64,000 nucleotides of DNA from Aselliscus stoliczkanus (GCA_033961575.1 CM066740.1:61945213-62009212), one strand, 5' to 3'; shown: positions 23,030 to 35,412, numbered from the stretch's first letter. The notes: a model not told the origin generated them from the sequence alone. A program made the numbers and translations.

Positions 23030-23500
23030 TCCATTCATTCATACATTCATTCATTCATTCATTCAGCTGATGTTTATTATCTTTAGACATGCCCTAGACA
23101 GCAAGGATAACGAATGAGAGCATTTCTTTCTTTCTCATGGATCTTAAAGTCTAGTGGGAGAGATTGACATTAAACCAATAAACAAAATCTCCTAGTACAA
23201 ATTATGATTATGGAAGAAAAGGGAAAGGATGCTATGAGAGAGATGGGGGCGTTACTCTAGTTTGGGTCAGGAAAAGCTTCTCTGAGGCACTCACAGCCCC
23301 TGAGAAGGAGGGATATTGTGAACCCAGTTGGGAAAAGAGTGTTCAGGTGAATGCAGCAGCATACAGAGGGAGGAGTTTGGCAATTTATAGGAACTGGGAG
23401 AAGTCAGCAAGAGAGAATGGCATGAGGCTAGGTGCAGAGCTAGGCTAAGGCCAGACCATGCTGGGTGGTGAAAGCCAAGGATAAGAATAGATTTCATCCT
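23030..23500 (-). mobile_element. LINE2 3'-end relic
   Basis: It starts with ATTCATTCATTCATTC, the inverted 3' tail of L2, followed by antisense L2 phrases such as GATGTTTATTATCTTTAGAC and AAGGCCAGACCATGCTGGG. It is old and diverged. It ends about 45 bp before the piggyBac element. Confidence 0.55.
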
Positions 23501-23928
23501 ACATAGGGGGGCTGGCGTTGGTGGGGGGTAGCCATTGAAATGCTTAACCCTCTGTTATGTGCAACTGATCTCACAGATTCATTGCACACAGATTTTCAAA
23601 TATTTAACAGTTAAGTATCGTGACTCATCGCTTCTGTATCTTCCCCCTCTACTGTTACCTGTCACCAGTCATGTTTGTGACTTAGTACAGTAAAGACATA
23701 TTTCATAGCAGCATCTTTAATCTCAGATTTGTTGCGCCTATTCGAGATATTTTTTATATTTTCTCAACAGACTTTTTGTACAGTATTATCCTTTCAGACA
23801 TTCGAGAAAGAGATTGTAAGTATAGTTTTATTATTGAAACTTAGTAATTAGATGTTTTATTTTCTAATTAATCTGACAGATACATTGTGCCTGTTTAGGG
23901 TAATATTTTTCCTTTGTAGGTTTTACCT

Positions 23929-24582
23929 TTGAAAATGGCTCAACCTCAAAGATTTTATAACCCAGATGACCCAAAAGATGCTGAGATATTGCTACAGATG
24001 TTGATGGAGTCTGATAATGATGAAAATGAACTTGAATTTGAAGATGAAAGTGACAAAAATTGTGAAGATCAAGTTGAACAACGAAACCAAAATTCTGACA
24101 CTGAGCAAGAAAATTCTTCAGAAAGTGATCAAGAAAGTAGTAACGAAGAAATAGATGCATATTTTATTGGGAAAGATAAAATGTAAGTGGCAATTAATGC
24201 ACAAGTGCTATACCTGGAGAATGGAAATGAAATTAGAAAAAGATGTTGGTTTTTGAAACAGTTGAGTAGGGAATTGGTAGCTGAACATATGAATCAAAGA
24301 GCCATAAAAAATAGAGGAATTCCTTCACTTCTCCAACTAAAATTGCAGAAGTTTATTATACCTGATATCAAAGTTCAAGCAGAAGAACCTGAGGCCACCA
24401 CTTCATCAAACAAAAGGAAACGGTGTGCACCTTGCATAGGAAACAAAAGACAGAGGTGTTCCAAATACTTCTGTAAACTTTGCAAACAGTTTTTGTGCTT
24501 AGAACATGCCACAATGATTTGTGAACATTGTTTCAACTTGAAATTCGATGCCCATGAAGCTGATGAAGAGCAATCAGATTAG
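23929..24582 (+). pseudogene. piggyBac transposase remnant: acidic N-terminus plus Cys-rich C-terminus
   Basis: The frame starts with ATG (MAQPQRFYNPDDPKDAEILL), runs 85 codons through an Asp/Glu/Ser-rich domain ending DAYFIGKDKM, meets TAA at 24184-24186, and continues in the same frame for 131 codons. The second part starts VAINAQVLYLENGNEIRKRC, corresponding to the region after the catalytic core, and ends in the cysteine-rich domain (RKRCAPC, YFCKLCKQFLCLEHA, CEHCFN). The whole catalytic DDD domain is absent, so it cannot transpose itself. The stop lies at the deletion junction, where GTAAGT (24183-24188) also forms a perfect splice-donor string. The C-terminal frame is otherwise intact. 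No evidence of domestication can be drawn from one copy. Confidence 0.85.
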
Positions 24583-24817
24583 TTTTTGTTATTTTATTAA
24601 ATGCCAAATTTTGTTTTGTTTTATGTTTTGAATTTCTGTTGATTTTTATACTGAATTTAGGTAATAAACATATTGTTTTTACTTTGTGGCAAATTAAAAT
24701 TTCATTCTGAATAAATAATAAGCATGCTTACACATTATTTTCATTCATTCTTAATTTAAATAAATAAATGTCATACATGCATCTAGTAGATGCATTGTGC
24801 CCATACGTGTAACTTTT

Positions 24818-25240
24818 AAAAGATTTTTATTGGGGAATTGGGGGAGGGGAACAGCATTGGGGAATGGGGGAAGGGGAACAGAGAAGTTGCTGTCTTTTTG
24901 TTCTTCAGTCTAGTTGTGGAGGACGTTGCTTCACTGGCTCATGTTGGTATCCTCATTGTGCTTTCCCCGGATGAGGCAGATCAGTCTCCGGCCTCTGGAT
25001 GGTCGCTCATCGCGGCTGTTGGCAGCTCACGCTGGCTGCCAGCCACTCACTGTAGCCTATGGCAGCCCACTGCAGCAGGGGCTGCAGCCTACACCATCTC
25101 CAGGACTTGCAGCCTAGCTCTAGGTGGAGCTGTTGTTAGCTATAGAGGGCAGTGTCACTGGCCTTCATATGTGGGATCCAAACCAGGGCCGCTGGCATCC
25201 CAAGCCAGCTCTTAACTGATGCGCCACTCGGCCGGCCCTG
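24818..25240 (-). mobile_element. Full-length SINE nested in piggyBac
   Basis: A full-length Rhin-1-like copy with the CCCCAATTCCCC/AATAAA-type 3' end at the left and a head ending CACTCGGCCGGCC at the right. The 14-bp duplication tacgtgtaactttt (24804-24817) and tacttgtaactttt (25241-25254) belongs to the piggyBac 3' region, so the SINE is younger than that element. Confidence 0.92.
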
Positions 25241-25379
25241 TACTTGTAACTTTTGCATTGCACCTGATGCAGGGTTAAGCCTGAGAAGACCAGCCATTGG
25301 ATATGCATTTTCTAAAAGGAACACTCTCATAGCACAATTGTATTGCATTTTATTTTTTGTATTAGAAGTTTTAATCTAG

Positions 25380-25870
25380 GGGCCAGTGAGTGGCTTAGTT
25401 GGTTAAGAGCACAAGCTCTGAGCAACAGGGTCTCTGGTCCAATTTCCACATGGGCCAGTGAACTGCGCCTGAGCTGAGCTTCTGTTGAGCTGGTGAGAGA
25501 GCGTGCTCTTAGCAGCAAGGTTGCCTGTTCGACTCCTGCACAGGATAGTGATCTGTGACCCCACTCCCCACAACTAAGATTGAACACTGCACCTTGAGCC
25601 GAGCAGCTCCGGATGGCTCAGTGTGCAACAAGGTTTCCAGTTCAACTCCTGCATGGGACTATGACCCGTTCTCCCCCCGGCCCCCATCACAAGTAGATTG
25701 AAAGCAGTGACTGGACTTAGAGCTGAGCTTGCGCCCTCCACAACTAAGATTGAAGGACAACAACTTGACTTGTAGCTGATGGGTCCGTGAAAAACACAAT
25801 GTTCCTCTTCCCCAATTCCCCAACACTGTTCCCTTCCCCAATTCTCCAATGAAAATCTTTAAAAAAAAAA
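25380..25870 (+). mobile_element. SINE with three tRNA-like modules
   Basis: This copy of about 490 bp has the target duplication agttttaatctag / agttttaatttag (25367-25379, 25871-25883). It contains three successive tRNA-like units with B-box-like strings GGTCCAATTTCC, TGTTCGACTCC and AGTTCAACTCC, each followed by a tgcaca/tgcatggg-like stretch. The 3' body ends in the same CCCCAATTCCCC...AATGAAAATC tail as the other SINEs. Frames such as 25574-25849 (-) are SINE sequence. Confidence 0.85.
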
Positions 25871-28451
25871 AGTTTTAATTTAGTAAATGCAAATATTTAA
25901 AATTTATCATTGTTTTTAAGGGAAAAAATTAACAAGGTCACCGCAGCTGCTAGGCAGACAAGTTTGCAGGAGAGCCAGGGTGAGGGCAGAATGGCATAAT
26001 GGTTTTCTAAGAACTGTGAATATCTCAGATGCTTATAATTATGGCTCTTTAAGAAGGCATGGAAAACATGCTTCATCATCACATTGTCACTTAGCCGTAA
26101 ACCGTGTTTTTCTTCAAACTGTTAGGATGCGCTGATTGTGTTCAGGGCTTGCGCACCTAAAATAAGATTGACGAGGTAAGTTCTCCACTTGAAATTTTTT
26201 AAGAGACAGAATTCTGTCTTCCATTTTATTTTTCCAATCCATTTCACCTCAGTTCAGTTCAGATTTTTAAGTTAAATGAATGTTATCATTAAATGCCCTC
26301 TTTCACACCCTAGAATGACTGTATCTTTCCAAAGGCATATCTATTATAAAATCAATTTTTTAAAATCTTTTCCACATAGGGTTGGGTAAAGTAGCTGAAC
26401 ATTGCTTCACCTAGTGCTAAAAGTGACCTGATAAGAAAGTAACATATATTCAACAGTGTCTGATTTTGTTCTGCTCTAGCACAGCCATGTTAGTCTATTT
26501 TAAGCAAACAATTGCAGGGCTTATGTTCACGTAATTACCCCCTACAACAATGAAAATGCTGGAGCCGACAAGCTCCTCAGCAGCCCTGAGCCCTTCTCAT
26601 GAGATTCTTCTGTGTGAAACACCATGGACAGAGCCCCAGGCACCTTACCTGTATCCAAGTGAGTCGCAGCCCCTGTGAGCATTAGGTTTTAATGGTTAAA
26701 TGCTGCAGATGCTAAGCCCATGGTAAGCCCTGAACTTACCCATGAGGTAACATACATGGTTTTGTGTGTTCAAGCAGTGACTTTTATGCCCAGTAGAGGT
26801 TGAGACTCACCAACTTAGGGGAAATGACCCAGCCAGGAGCTGGTGTCGGGACATTGCAGCCATTCTGTGTTCACTGGCCTTCAAATCCCTGGGTTTTGGG
26901 CTTGAGAGGACACTTTCGTGTCTCACCTCTCAGGTCTTACACAGTCACAGCTTTGTTTGCATTAGAAGGACAAAACCAGAACGTCCTGCAGCGCCTGGCC
27001 AGGCCTGGTATGCAGCAGATGCCTGAGAAAATACGTGCAGTTGGATCTCAGTGTCTCGGTGGGAAGATTTCCCCTTGAACTTTCTCCTTCATCTCACACG
27101 TTGAAAATTATAGAACAGGTCTTGGTTACCTGCTTCCTGTCTCATAAAGGAGGAACTTGCACTCCTCAAGTCAGGAGTGCCAGGTGGAAACTGAGGCTCA
27201 TCTCAGTTATCCTCACAGCAAGCCTCGGGCAAGCAGGGAAATAAGCAGGGACATGGAATCAAGTCGGCATTTTGGAAGATCAGACCGTGGGGTGGAAAGA
27301 GCTGGGGTCAGCATTGTTCCCATGGGCTCACGTAGCCACTTTGGGACCTGAGTGGTCAGTTGTGAGAGCCCCTTGAAGAGAGAAAAGTGACTTGTCAGGT
27401 GTTGTCCTGACGACAATGTTCTCTGAAGCACAACTACCCTCCCCCAGCAAGCAGTGCTTATGAATTTTGGAAACTTCTGAAGTGTATTGGGAACAGTATA
27501 ATATGCATTAATTATTTTTAAGAAGTGACTTTTCAATGTGTAGGAATAGCATGATACAAATTAGACCCATGAATTATTATAGACCCCCATTCTCAGCCTG
27601 CCAGCCTCTTCCTGTCTCTATATCTAGGCAGCATGCTCTTTGTTAGATTAAATCTTTGGTTTTCGGTGGCATTATTTTAAACTTTGAATAATCCTATTTA
27701 CTACTACCTTTGGAACCATCTAAAAGTGAATAGGAGAGAGATGGTTCAATACTTCTAAACTAAAACAATTTCTTTTCTCCAACTTCCTCCACCCTGTGAT
27801 TGTGGGTTAGGCAGCAGATGAACCAAAATCAAGAAACAGCGATTCCACTTGGTTCACACTGCTCAGGGGTTCTGAGGTTTGTTGCTGCTTGCAGCGGGCT
27901 GACCTTTGAAAAGGACCTCGAAATGGGATGGGACTTAACAGGTTTGTATTACGTGCCAGGCTCTTCACATGTCCTGTCTCCTGGCATCTCTGTGAAATCC
28001 CTCCAGATCAGTGATAGTGCCCCTAGTATCCACTTAGGAATGGAGAAAGGACTTGGAAAGTAAGAGGCCATTTCCTGTCTGACTCCCTACCTTGGCTCTC
28101 ACCAGGCTGGTGCTTCAAAGGCAATCTTAATGAACCGAAGCATTTCCCTAGAGCTGGAGCTTGTCATTCATAGATTTTTTATTTTCCTTTAAATGCTGTG
28201 AATTCCCAGAACATTTCCCACACACCTGTGATCAGTTGTAAATGTAAAAGCTGCACAGAAATTGAAGGTATGCAGAAATTGTTACAGTCTTCTCTGTTTA
28301 ATCCTTCATTTGCTGTTCCCTCTCATTGACTGCAGATAATTATAAACAAGTAAATTCTGAAAAACTTCTAAGAGTTTATTGAATGGCAATTATGATAATG
28401 TAGAAGAGTATCATTGGTTTTTACATGTTTTCTTCTAATTAGCGTAAAAAG

Positions 28452-28477
28452 TACAGAAAAGTTTGTACTTTTCTGTA
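28452..28477. repeat. Short perfect hairpin, 11-bp arms
   Basis: TACAGAAAAGT, four bases TTGT, then the exact reverse complement ACTTTTCTGTA. It is not within a recognised repeat. Confidence 0.85.
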
Positions 28478-29167
28478 ATTAGGATATTCTCCTCTTCAGG
28501 ATAAGAATGTGTAGAGCCATGTGTGAATGCTGCAGGCTTACTCTAAGGATGCCCCAAGCTCGCTGTAAGGAGACGATGGAGACTTCTGAAGCGCAGAAGG
28601 ATGCAGGAGCTAAGGACTGCTCTTCCCTGACTGTCTTCCCACATTTCAGTCATTATTAAGTCGGTCTCTTATTTTGATTTTCCATATTTTTTCATTTCAT
28701 ATTTTTATTTCTTTGTATTTGATCAACTTGTTTTTCTGTTTTTGCTTGCATCTGATAGATTCACTAACAACAAAGAGTTTAATATTCCCAATAATTAGTG
28801 TAGTGAAATGCAGATATATCATTAGCCTTGTTAAAAGTTCAGGTTTCCTTTCACAAAGGCTTAGTCAACAGAATAGACTTAGATTATTTTATATAAATCT
28901 TTAAATAATCTTTAAAACTTGATGAAAAAACATGCAGCCTAAAAGAAAGCTTATAAGAGTTTATTTGATCCAAACTGACAATTACCAGGAAGCAAAGTCT
29001 CAATGGATTGAGAAAATGCTCAGCAAAATGGTGGTTTGCAGCTTATTTTATATGTATGTAGAATCAAAGGAGGAGGGTTACATGAGATCCATTGGTTGTA
29101 GATTAAGGGGAGGGGAGAAAGCAAAGGGAGGAAATTTCTGGGATTGGATAAAAAGTAAAATGGAGAG

Positions 29168-29265
29168 GGCCACCCGAGTGGCGAGGTGGTTAAGAGCTGG
29201 CTTGGGACGCCAGTGGCCCCGGTTTGGATCCCACATATGTGGGTCAGTGACACTGCCCTCTAAAA
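29168..29265 (+). mobile_element. Short tRNA-derived SINE
   Basis: A plus-strand short form (GCCACCCGAGTGGCGAGGTG, GGTTTGGATCCCACATATG, ending CACTGCCCTC and A tail). A perfect 17-bp target duplication aaaagtaaaatggagag lies at 29151-29167 and 29266-29282. Confidence 0.93.
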
Positions 29266-31764
29266 AAAAGTAAAATGGAGAGACACACATTTTTTTATGT
29301 TGGTGGAAACAGGATAGTTAATAGCATTTTACAGCACATAAAGATAGTATTTGGGGAACAAGATAACAATGAGGGATTTTTTAGTTTCCTGCTCTGGTGT
29401 GGTGGGTTGTGCCTCCGGGGGGTCCAGAAAAAGCGATGACTCTAATATTGCAAGGGTATGTTATTAGATGCAAAAAGACGACGGACAGGCTCACTTAAGG
29501 TAAAGTGAAGCTGCAGGCCAAGGATGTGACTTCCTGTCATAGCCCACCTTAATTAGGAATTTTATGTTCACACCATCTTATGCGGTTATTATCAGTCTCT
29601 TGAGCTTGTGAGGTTTAACGTGTGGCCCCTTTCCCATCCACACACGTGACTTAGAGCTGACAGTGATTTTCTTTTCATGGATCTCTTTCCAGGAGTGACT
29701 GGGGATAAATCTTCCAGATACTCTGGAATGTGTAGAGGGCTTCTTTCTGCAGTGTCTTGATAAAATAATGAGACCTCATTGATGTAATTGAGAATCCTTC
29801 CATTATTTCTGCTTACCTATAATCAGAGGTTCTGTGTGTTTTTGTGCTTATTTGTGGGCTGGGAATAAGATATGAGTTTGGTTTGGAGGGATGGTAGATA
29901 GGACAATTAATGGAAGAGCTTTAGAAACTTTATGGGAATTATAAAGACATCAAACTCTTAGTGAATTTAAATTTCAAATAGTTGACAATTGAGATTCACT
30001 ATAGGTTCTGAGGTGGGAAAGTATATAATAAAAATAGTGTTGAAGGGAGATTATGTTAACCACTTTTGGAAGTGGGTTGACAGAAAGGGAGAGATGGGGT
30101 CTGAGGAAGCAATTACAATTCACATTAAAGTATGGGTTTCATAGAATTCCAAATTCTGGGTGATGGTTCTAATTGTAGGTGATATGTTGTTGGCGAGTGT
30201 TATGAAGATTTGAATAGATGGAGAGAAGATTGCTAATGAAAATACCCCCTCCAGCATAAGAGTGCATCGTTTTCTAACTTACGACTTATGACAGCACCCA
30301 GCTATTTTTAAAGCAATTTCAGTTGGAGTATAAACCTTTTTTTTTTTTAAAGGATATTGTGTTTTTGCCCAATGTGAATTTGTACTTAAGTAATCCAGAA
30401 ATCATCAACTCCTCTTTTTTCAGATCCTTTTTAGTGCTAGTCACTCAACATTGACCAAACAAATGTTTATTGAGTATATTCTATCTGCCAGGTGCTGGGC
30501 CCAAGAAGAGAGTGTAAGCCAAATGGTCCCTGTACTTGTGGGTCCTGTTGTCTCATAGGTCCTGTTGAAGGACACTAACCAGGATTAACAAGTCCCTGCT
30601 GAGAAGTGCAGCATAGGAGACGCACTGGGCTGTCAGATCATGTACCATAACTGATAACTGTGGAGTGCTGTGTAAAAATAGGTCAGTAAGAATACTAGTA
30701 ACTTAGCCAAATCATAACTTAATATATTTAATAAAAGGAAAGCAGTCATGGTCCTCTGGTTTGGTCCCTACCTACCTACCATGTGTCCCTAGATTTTGTG
30801 CAACTCCCCCCTAAAGTTACCTCTTTCTGTGCATCAGCTGCTGTGCTGTCGTCTTCTGCTCTTTCCATAGATACAGATGGTGGCCTATGATTCCTTGCTT
30901 TTCCAAGTGGATGTTAGACTCTTCTATTTAGCATTCATCGGGTTACTTGAGATTACAAAGCTGCACTGCTGTTTTTACCACTGACTTTATAGAGACTTGG
31001 TTTAAAGCTGCATTATTTTAGTGACGCCTCAATTCCTTGGGGTTCTGCCCCAACTTGTGGGGGTTAGGTGAGACAAGGATTAAGGTTGTGTTTGTCTTAG
31101 GCTATAACGAGTTTTTTCCAGGGAGTTCTGTGTATACTCGCAGATAAGGGATCCTCTGGGAGAATTTTCCCTCTAGAAATGTCTGACTCTTCCTACGAAC
31201 ACCCTTTAAGATTGTAACCTGTGATCCTTTCTGGTAGAAAGAGGAAAGAATGCCAAGGTAAAAATAACACGTTCCTGCTTTGTTGTCTAATGCTATGCTG
31301 CAAACCACCTTATGACTTAATAGTTTTAAACAACAACAATCAGTTATTTTGCTCGCAAATCTGCAGCCGAGGCTTGGGGAACTCAGCCTGCAATGGGGGT
31401 CGTGAGGGTGTTGGAGACACTGCTACACAGTTCCCTCATTGCTGGCTGTTTGTAGGGGTTCGGCGGGGACTGGGGGGGGGCTCCTGTCCATGGACCACTT
31501 GGGCTTCCTCGTCACGGAATGGCTGGGATCCGTCAGCGAGCATCCTAAGAGACAGGAAACAGGATCTGACATTTCTTGATAGTCTCAGTCACAGTCACTT
31601 TTCATTATATACTATCCATCAAGTAGCCATAAGGCTTCGATTCAAGGGGAAGAGCCACAGACCTGACCACCTGGGAGGTGTCAAAGAATTGGGGGACAGT
31701 GGTTTCAAAACTGGAGAGAACTGCTGCTGTTGTTTCCGGAGCCCCATCTGCCAGGTGTGCTTTT

Positions 31765-31950
31765 TAGAGCTTGACGTGGCTGGTCTCATCCAATCCTCAC
31801 CAGTCTCCCTGGAAGGAGATGCTGTCGCCATCTCACCTTAAGGCTCATGGGTCAGCCCGGTTCTGTGTCGCACAGCTGACAAGTGTGAAGCCATAGCTTG
31901 GACCCAGGCCTTTCTGACTCCAAATGCCTCATCTCAACCACTTTCCTATA
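31765..31950 (+). mobile_element. MIR relic
   Basis: The MIR core order is recognisable: a tctcatccaatcctcaccag start, gatgctgtcgccatctcacc, then cacagctgacaagtgtgaag and acccaggcctttctgactcc. It is an ancient tRNA-derived SINE common to mammals. Confidence 0.65.
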
Positions 31951-32303
31951 TGATCTAGTGGGAAAAGCCCTGCCAGTCATTTCCTTAGGGAAGGTAAACT
32001 CTTCCTGGTCTTGAGGTCTAAAATTTCTTTAGTGCCTCTTCAAATCAGAGGTGTTGGGTAATGTACAGTATCCGCGTAAAATGGGACAGTGGGTGTAAAT
32101 GGGTGCTTTTGCATGCCATCCATGGATGTAAATGAAGGGCAGATGCTTAGCTGAAGTAGCTGGGGTGTAAGCGGAGGGGGTGGGTGGGATGCTGAGGGCC
32201 GGATTAGACAGTGGAGGGTTTAAACGCACAGCTTTCTGGTGTTCTTCTTTGAATGAGGTGTTCAGTAGATTGTCTAAAAACAGATGGGCCGTGTGACCTT
32301 CAA

Positions 32304-32359
32304 AGTATAATATAATTTCATATCATTTGCCAGTATAATATAATTTCATATCATTTGCT
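32304..32359 (+). repeat. 28-bp exact tandem duplication
   Basis: Two adjacent 28-bp units beginning AGTATAATATAATTTC and ending CATTTGCC/T differ only in the last base, pointing to a recent slippage or duplication. Confidence 0.92.
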
Positions 32360-34047
32360 AATGTTCCTTGTTTAATCACTTTATGTACATGCTTTTCAGA
32401 CTGAACAGTCTATCATTTATATTCAAATAGGGTTAGACAAAGCAGTAGCTATAAAAATTTAAACATGGGACAAAAGCATGGAAACAGTTCTATCAGTGTT
32501 TCCACAAGAAAATGAGAGTTGGTGTCATAGAATTTTGGCTGATAACACTTCTTCTAAGACTGTAAGATAACTACCTATAGCAAGTATTTTTGTTACAAAT
32601 TTATTAATATACTTTATAGTTTAAGTGCTATTAGTTGACATTAAACAACAGTTTTCTACAGCACTGTTAACAATTTCTCTAAATATTTCCTCTCATCAGT
32701 ACAGTTTAATTTGGAGGTTCATCAGTTTGAAAGCTTACGAGTTTTCCATACGCTTGGTTTTGCACTTTTCAACTCCTTTTATTGTTCTACTTTCATGCTT
32801 TGAAAACCAGTACACCCCAAGTGGTTTAAAATGTTTCAAGCACCTTGGTAACCCTGTAATCTAAAATGTTGTTATGCAGTTGTTTCTTCCTGCCAGTGAA
32901 TTATATATTTATTTTTATAAGACCTTGTTGCTACTTTCTGTAGCGTCTGTAAGTAGATAGATTATCTTGAAATCGTAACTAACCAAGTATAATTTTTTTG
33001 GTAAACGTTCACTACCATTTTTGTTTCGTAGCAAGTTAGGCTGCCCATTTACAATGAGAGTATTTGTAATTATGAGACATTATTAAATTGCTTAAATATC
33101 TATTTAAGAAAAAAAGTCACTGTGTTCAAGAACCTGGCTCTTGACTCTTAATACATGTAACAAAGGAGTGAACATTACCAGATAGCAATAATTACAGAGC
33201 AGTTTTTTAACATTTTTATTAGTAAGGATAATTATTTGTGAGAACTGAAAGTTTATATCAGCTTGGTAAAATGTAACAATTTGCCCTACAGGCTATTTAA
33301 ATGTCCCTTCATTAATTTTTTGTCTTAACTGTATAGATAGCATTGTGTGACATTTTAAAGTCATAGCTCATTTTTTAAACATTTTATATGTTATCTACAG
33401 GACCCACGTGGGATTAGTCTTTCTCCATGGCTCTCTTTTCCTGACTAATAACTGAGTTTTAATCCTTAATAGACCAGAAAATTATGCTACTTTTTGTAAT
33501 GGAAACATGTATTATTTGAGTGCTAAAGTACTGACTTAAAAATTCACCCACAATCTTACCACAGTAACATAGTTGTAACCAGGTTATACAACACAGGTTT
33601 ATATTCTCCATTTTTTCACAAGCATAGTCAGTATTTTCTGTTTCTTGCGTTCATAAATTATAGCCTCTTGACTATCGTGTATTTCATATGGTTGAAGAAC
33701 TAAAACCTAATTATTCCTCTATATTCTCTCAGCTGCTGTTTTCTGTTAGCTATGGGCAGGGATAATGTTCAAAATATTTAACAGCAGAAACCACACAGAC
33801 ACCAGTGAATCAAAAAGGTGCCTAACTAACCAGGGCAGACACCATCTTGAAGCAAAACAAAGCTGGTTGAAAAAGAGCCTTTGCTATGGTATCTTTTAGA
33901 AGTGCTTTAGATTGGAAAGCCTTCCAAGGTCCAATCAAATGCATATGTATGTAAACCTGTCATCTTAATGCACATCGGTAACACCTGTTACTGATTTTAG
34001 GGTGACCTCACATACAGATTAAACCTATCATTTAAGTGGGTAGTTTT

Positions 34048-34151
34048 TTTTGTTGTTGTTGTTAAGGGCAGTGTCACTGGCCCTCATATGTGGGATCCGA
34101 ACCGGGGCCGCTGGCGTCCCAAGCCAGCTCTTAAGCACCACTCGGCTGGCC
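34048..34151 (-). mobile_element. Short tRNA-derived SINE
   Basis: A short-form minus-strand copy with a T/TTG tail and the head ending CCACTCGGCTGGCC. The target duplication taagtgggtagtttt occurs at about 34033 and at 34152-34166. A few bases in the head (near aagcaccactcgg) are deleted relative to sister copies. Confidence 0.92.
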
Positions 34152-35284
34152 TAAGTGGGTAGTTTTAAATGACATAACTTACAAGAAATTTTAACAGCAA
34201 TGCTGTTTAAAATAACATATAATGTTTTCCTAATTATTAAAGTAATAAATGTTCTTTGAAGACTATCTCAAAAAGGCACAAAAACTGTTTCCCATCATTC
34301 GGAAGTAACCCTTTTTCTCTGTCTCAATAAATATACATAATATATCTGTCTCGAAATGGAATCATGCTCTACATCATCATTTGTGCAACACGTTTGTTGT
34401 ATTAATATATTGTAAACATATCAATAGATAGGCTTCCACATTGACTTTTCATCACTGCATATCATTTCTTTAATGAAGCCTCAGTTGTCAGAAATCTCTT
34501 TACTTGTCTTCTTAGATCACATGAGCCAGTGCTGCAATTCCTCTTTTCCAGGGCCTCTCAGTTTGTCCTGTTCACCTAGAAGAGCACTGATGCCTGTTAA
34601 ATCCAACTGTCTGCCTACCTTGTGCCCACACCAGTAAGGCGGTACAGGCTGGAGAAAAACCATCCACTTTTGCTGACTGGTCTCTTTAAATTCACCACCG
34701 TATGCTCTTGCTGGTCCTTTGTGGTGTTGGCAATTGTATCACATTCGTAATGCTTTCCTCACCTGTTCCACCTAGATGTTTGTACACTTCTATTTTGGGG
34801 ACTTCCTTCAGCACCCCCTTCACTTGTTTCACTCATGGCTGTTTTCAGCTTCACGGAGAGCATGGAAGCAATCCGAGAGAACTTCCAATCCGAGAGTACT
34901 CTCTCACCATCACGTCAGCCAACTCCCTGGCATCTGTACCCACATACTCACCTTTCCTCCTCTCACTGTGGGGAGACTGTCCATGGTCCTGGCTCAGGCA
35001 CTGCTGGCCTTCTCACATATTCAGGGATACCTCTTCAGCAATCATTCCCACCTTCTTTGTCATCACATTTTCTCTCACATTGGCCCTGCCTCCCTTTGTT
35101 ACTGCATTTCCTTTTGCCCTGTCAAAACTCCTCAAAATAGTTGTCTGCTAGCTGATATCATTCCTTTTCTTCCATTTTCCTTTGGACTTACTCTAATCAG
35201 TCTTTTTCTAACACTATCCCAACCAAAAGTCAATCCATTTTTGTGGTTGCCAGGGGATCGTAAAAAACAGAAAGCAAAAACCTT

Positions 35285-35412
35285 GGAGTAAGACTTGGTT
35301 CCTCTTTTTCTCCCACTCTCCACATCCAGTCTCTAAATCTTGTTGGCTCTAACTTTAAGATAAACGCAGAATCTGACTGCTCTCACCGTCTGCCTTGGCA
35401 TTTCTCGAATCC
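35285..35412 (+). mobile_element. LINE2 fragment (left part of a split copy)
   Basis: The run TCTAAATCTTGTTGGCTC, taactttaagataaacgcag, AATCTGACTGCTCTCACC follows the sense strand of mammalian L2. It breaks off at 35412 where the 5S pseudogene begins, and L2 sequence from further along the same element resumes at about 36340. Confidence 0.55.

Larger units (their letters stand above)
23544..25278 (+). mobile_element. Internally deleted piggyBac transposon
   Basis: The element is bounded by TTAA at 23544-23547 and at 25275-25278, the piggyBac target. The 5' end starts CCCTCTGTTATGTGCAACTG; the 3' end, inverted, starts CCCTGCATCAGGTGCAATGC, so the termini share CCCT and GTGCAA. Without the nested SINE (24818-25240) it measures about 1.3 kb, against 2.3-2.5 kb for intact elements. 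The missing part is the transposase core. A palindrome, ATGCATCTA-g-TAGATGCAT (24777-24795), lies in its 3' non-coding part. Confidence 0.88.

Noticed and set aside
23030..23066. CRISPR-like short repeats (ATTC)n
   Set aside because: A simple tetranucleotide repeat at the end of an L2, with no spacers, in a mammalian genome.
23929..24582. Domesticated piggyBac gene
   Set aside because: A stop at the junction, flanking transposon ends and a TTAA target show an ordinary deletion derivative. A single sequence cannot show selection.
31221..31841. Open frame of 206 codons on the plus strand
   Set aside because: No recognisable domain, mixed composition, and its end overlaps a MIR relic. Chance frame.
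34702..35291. Overlapping frames of 149 and 171 codons
   Set aside because: They are Ser/Phe/Leu-rich, lie in pyrimidine-rich sequence leading into an L2 relic, and occur in three frames at once.
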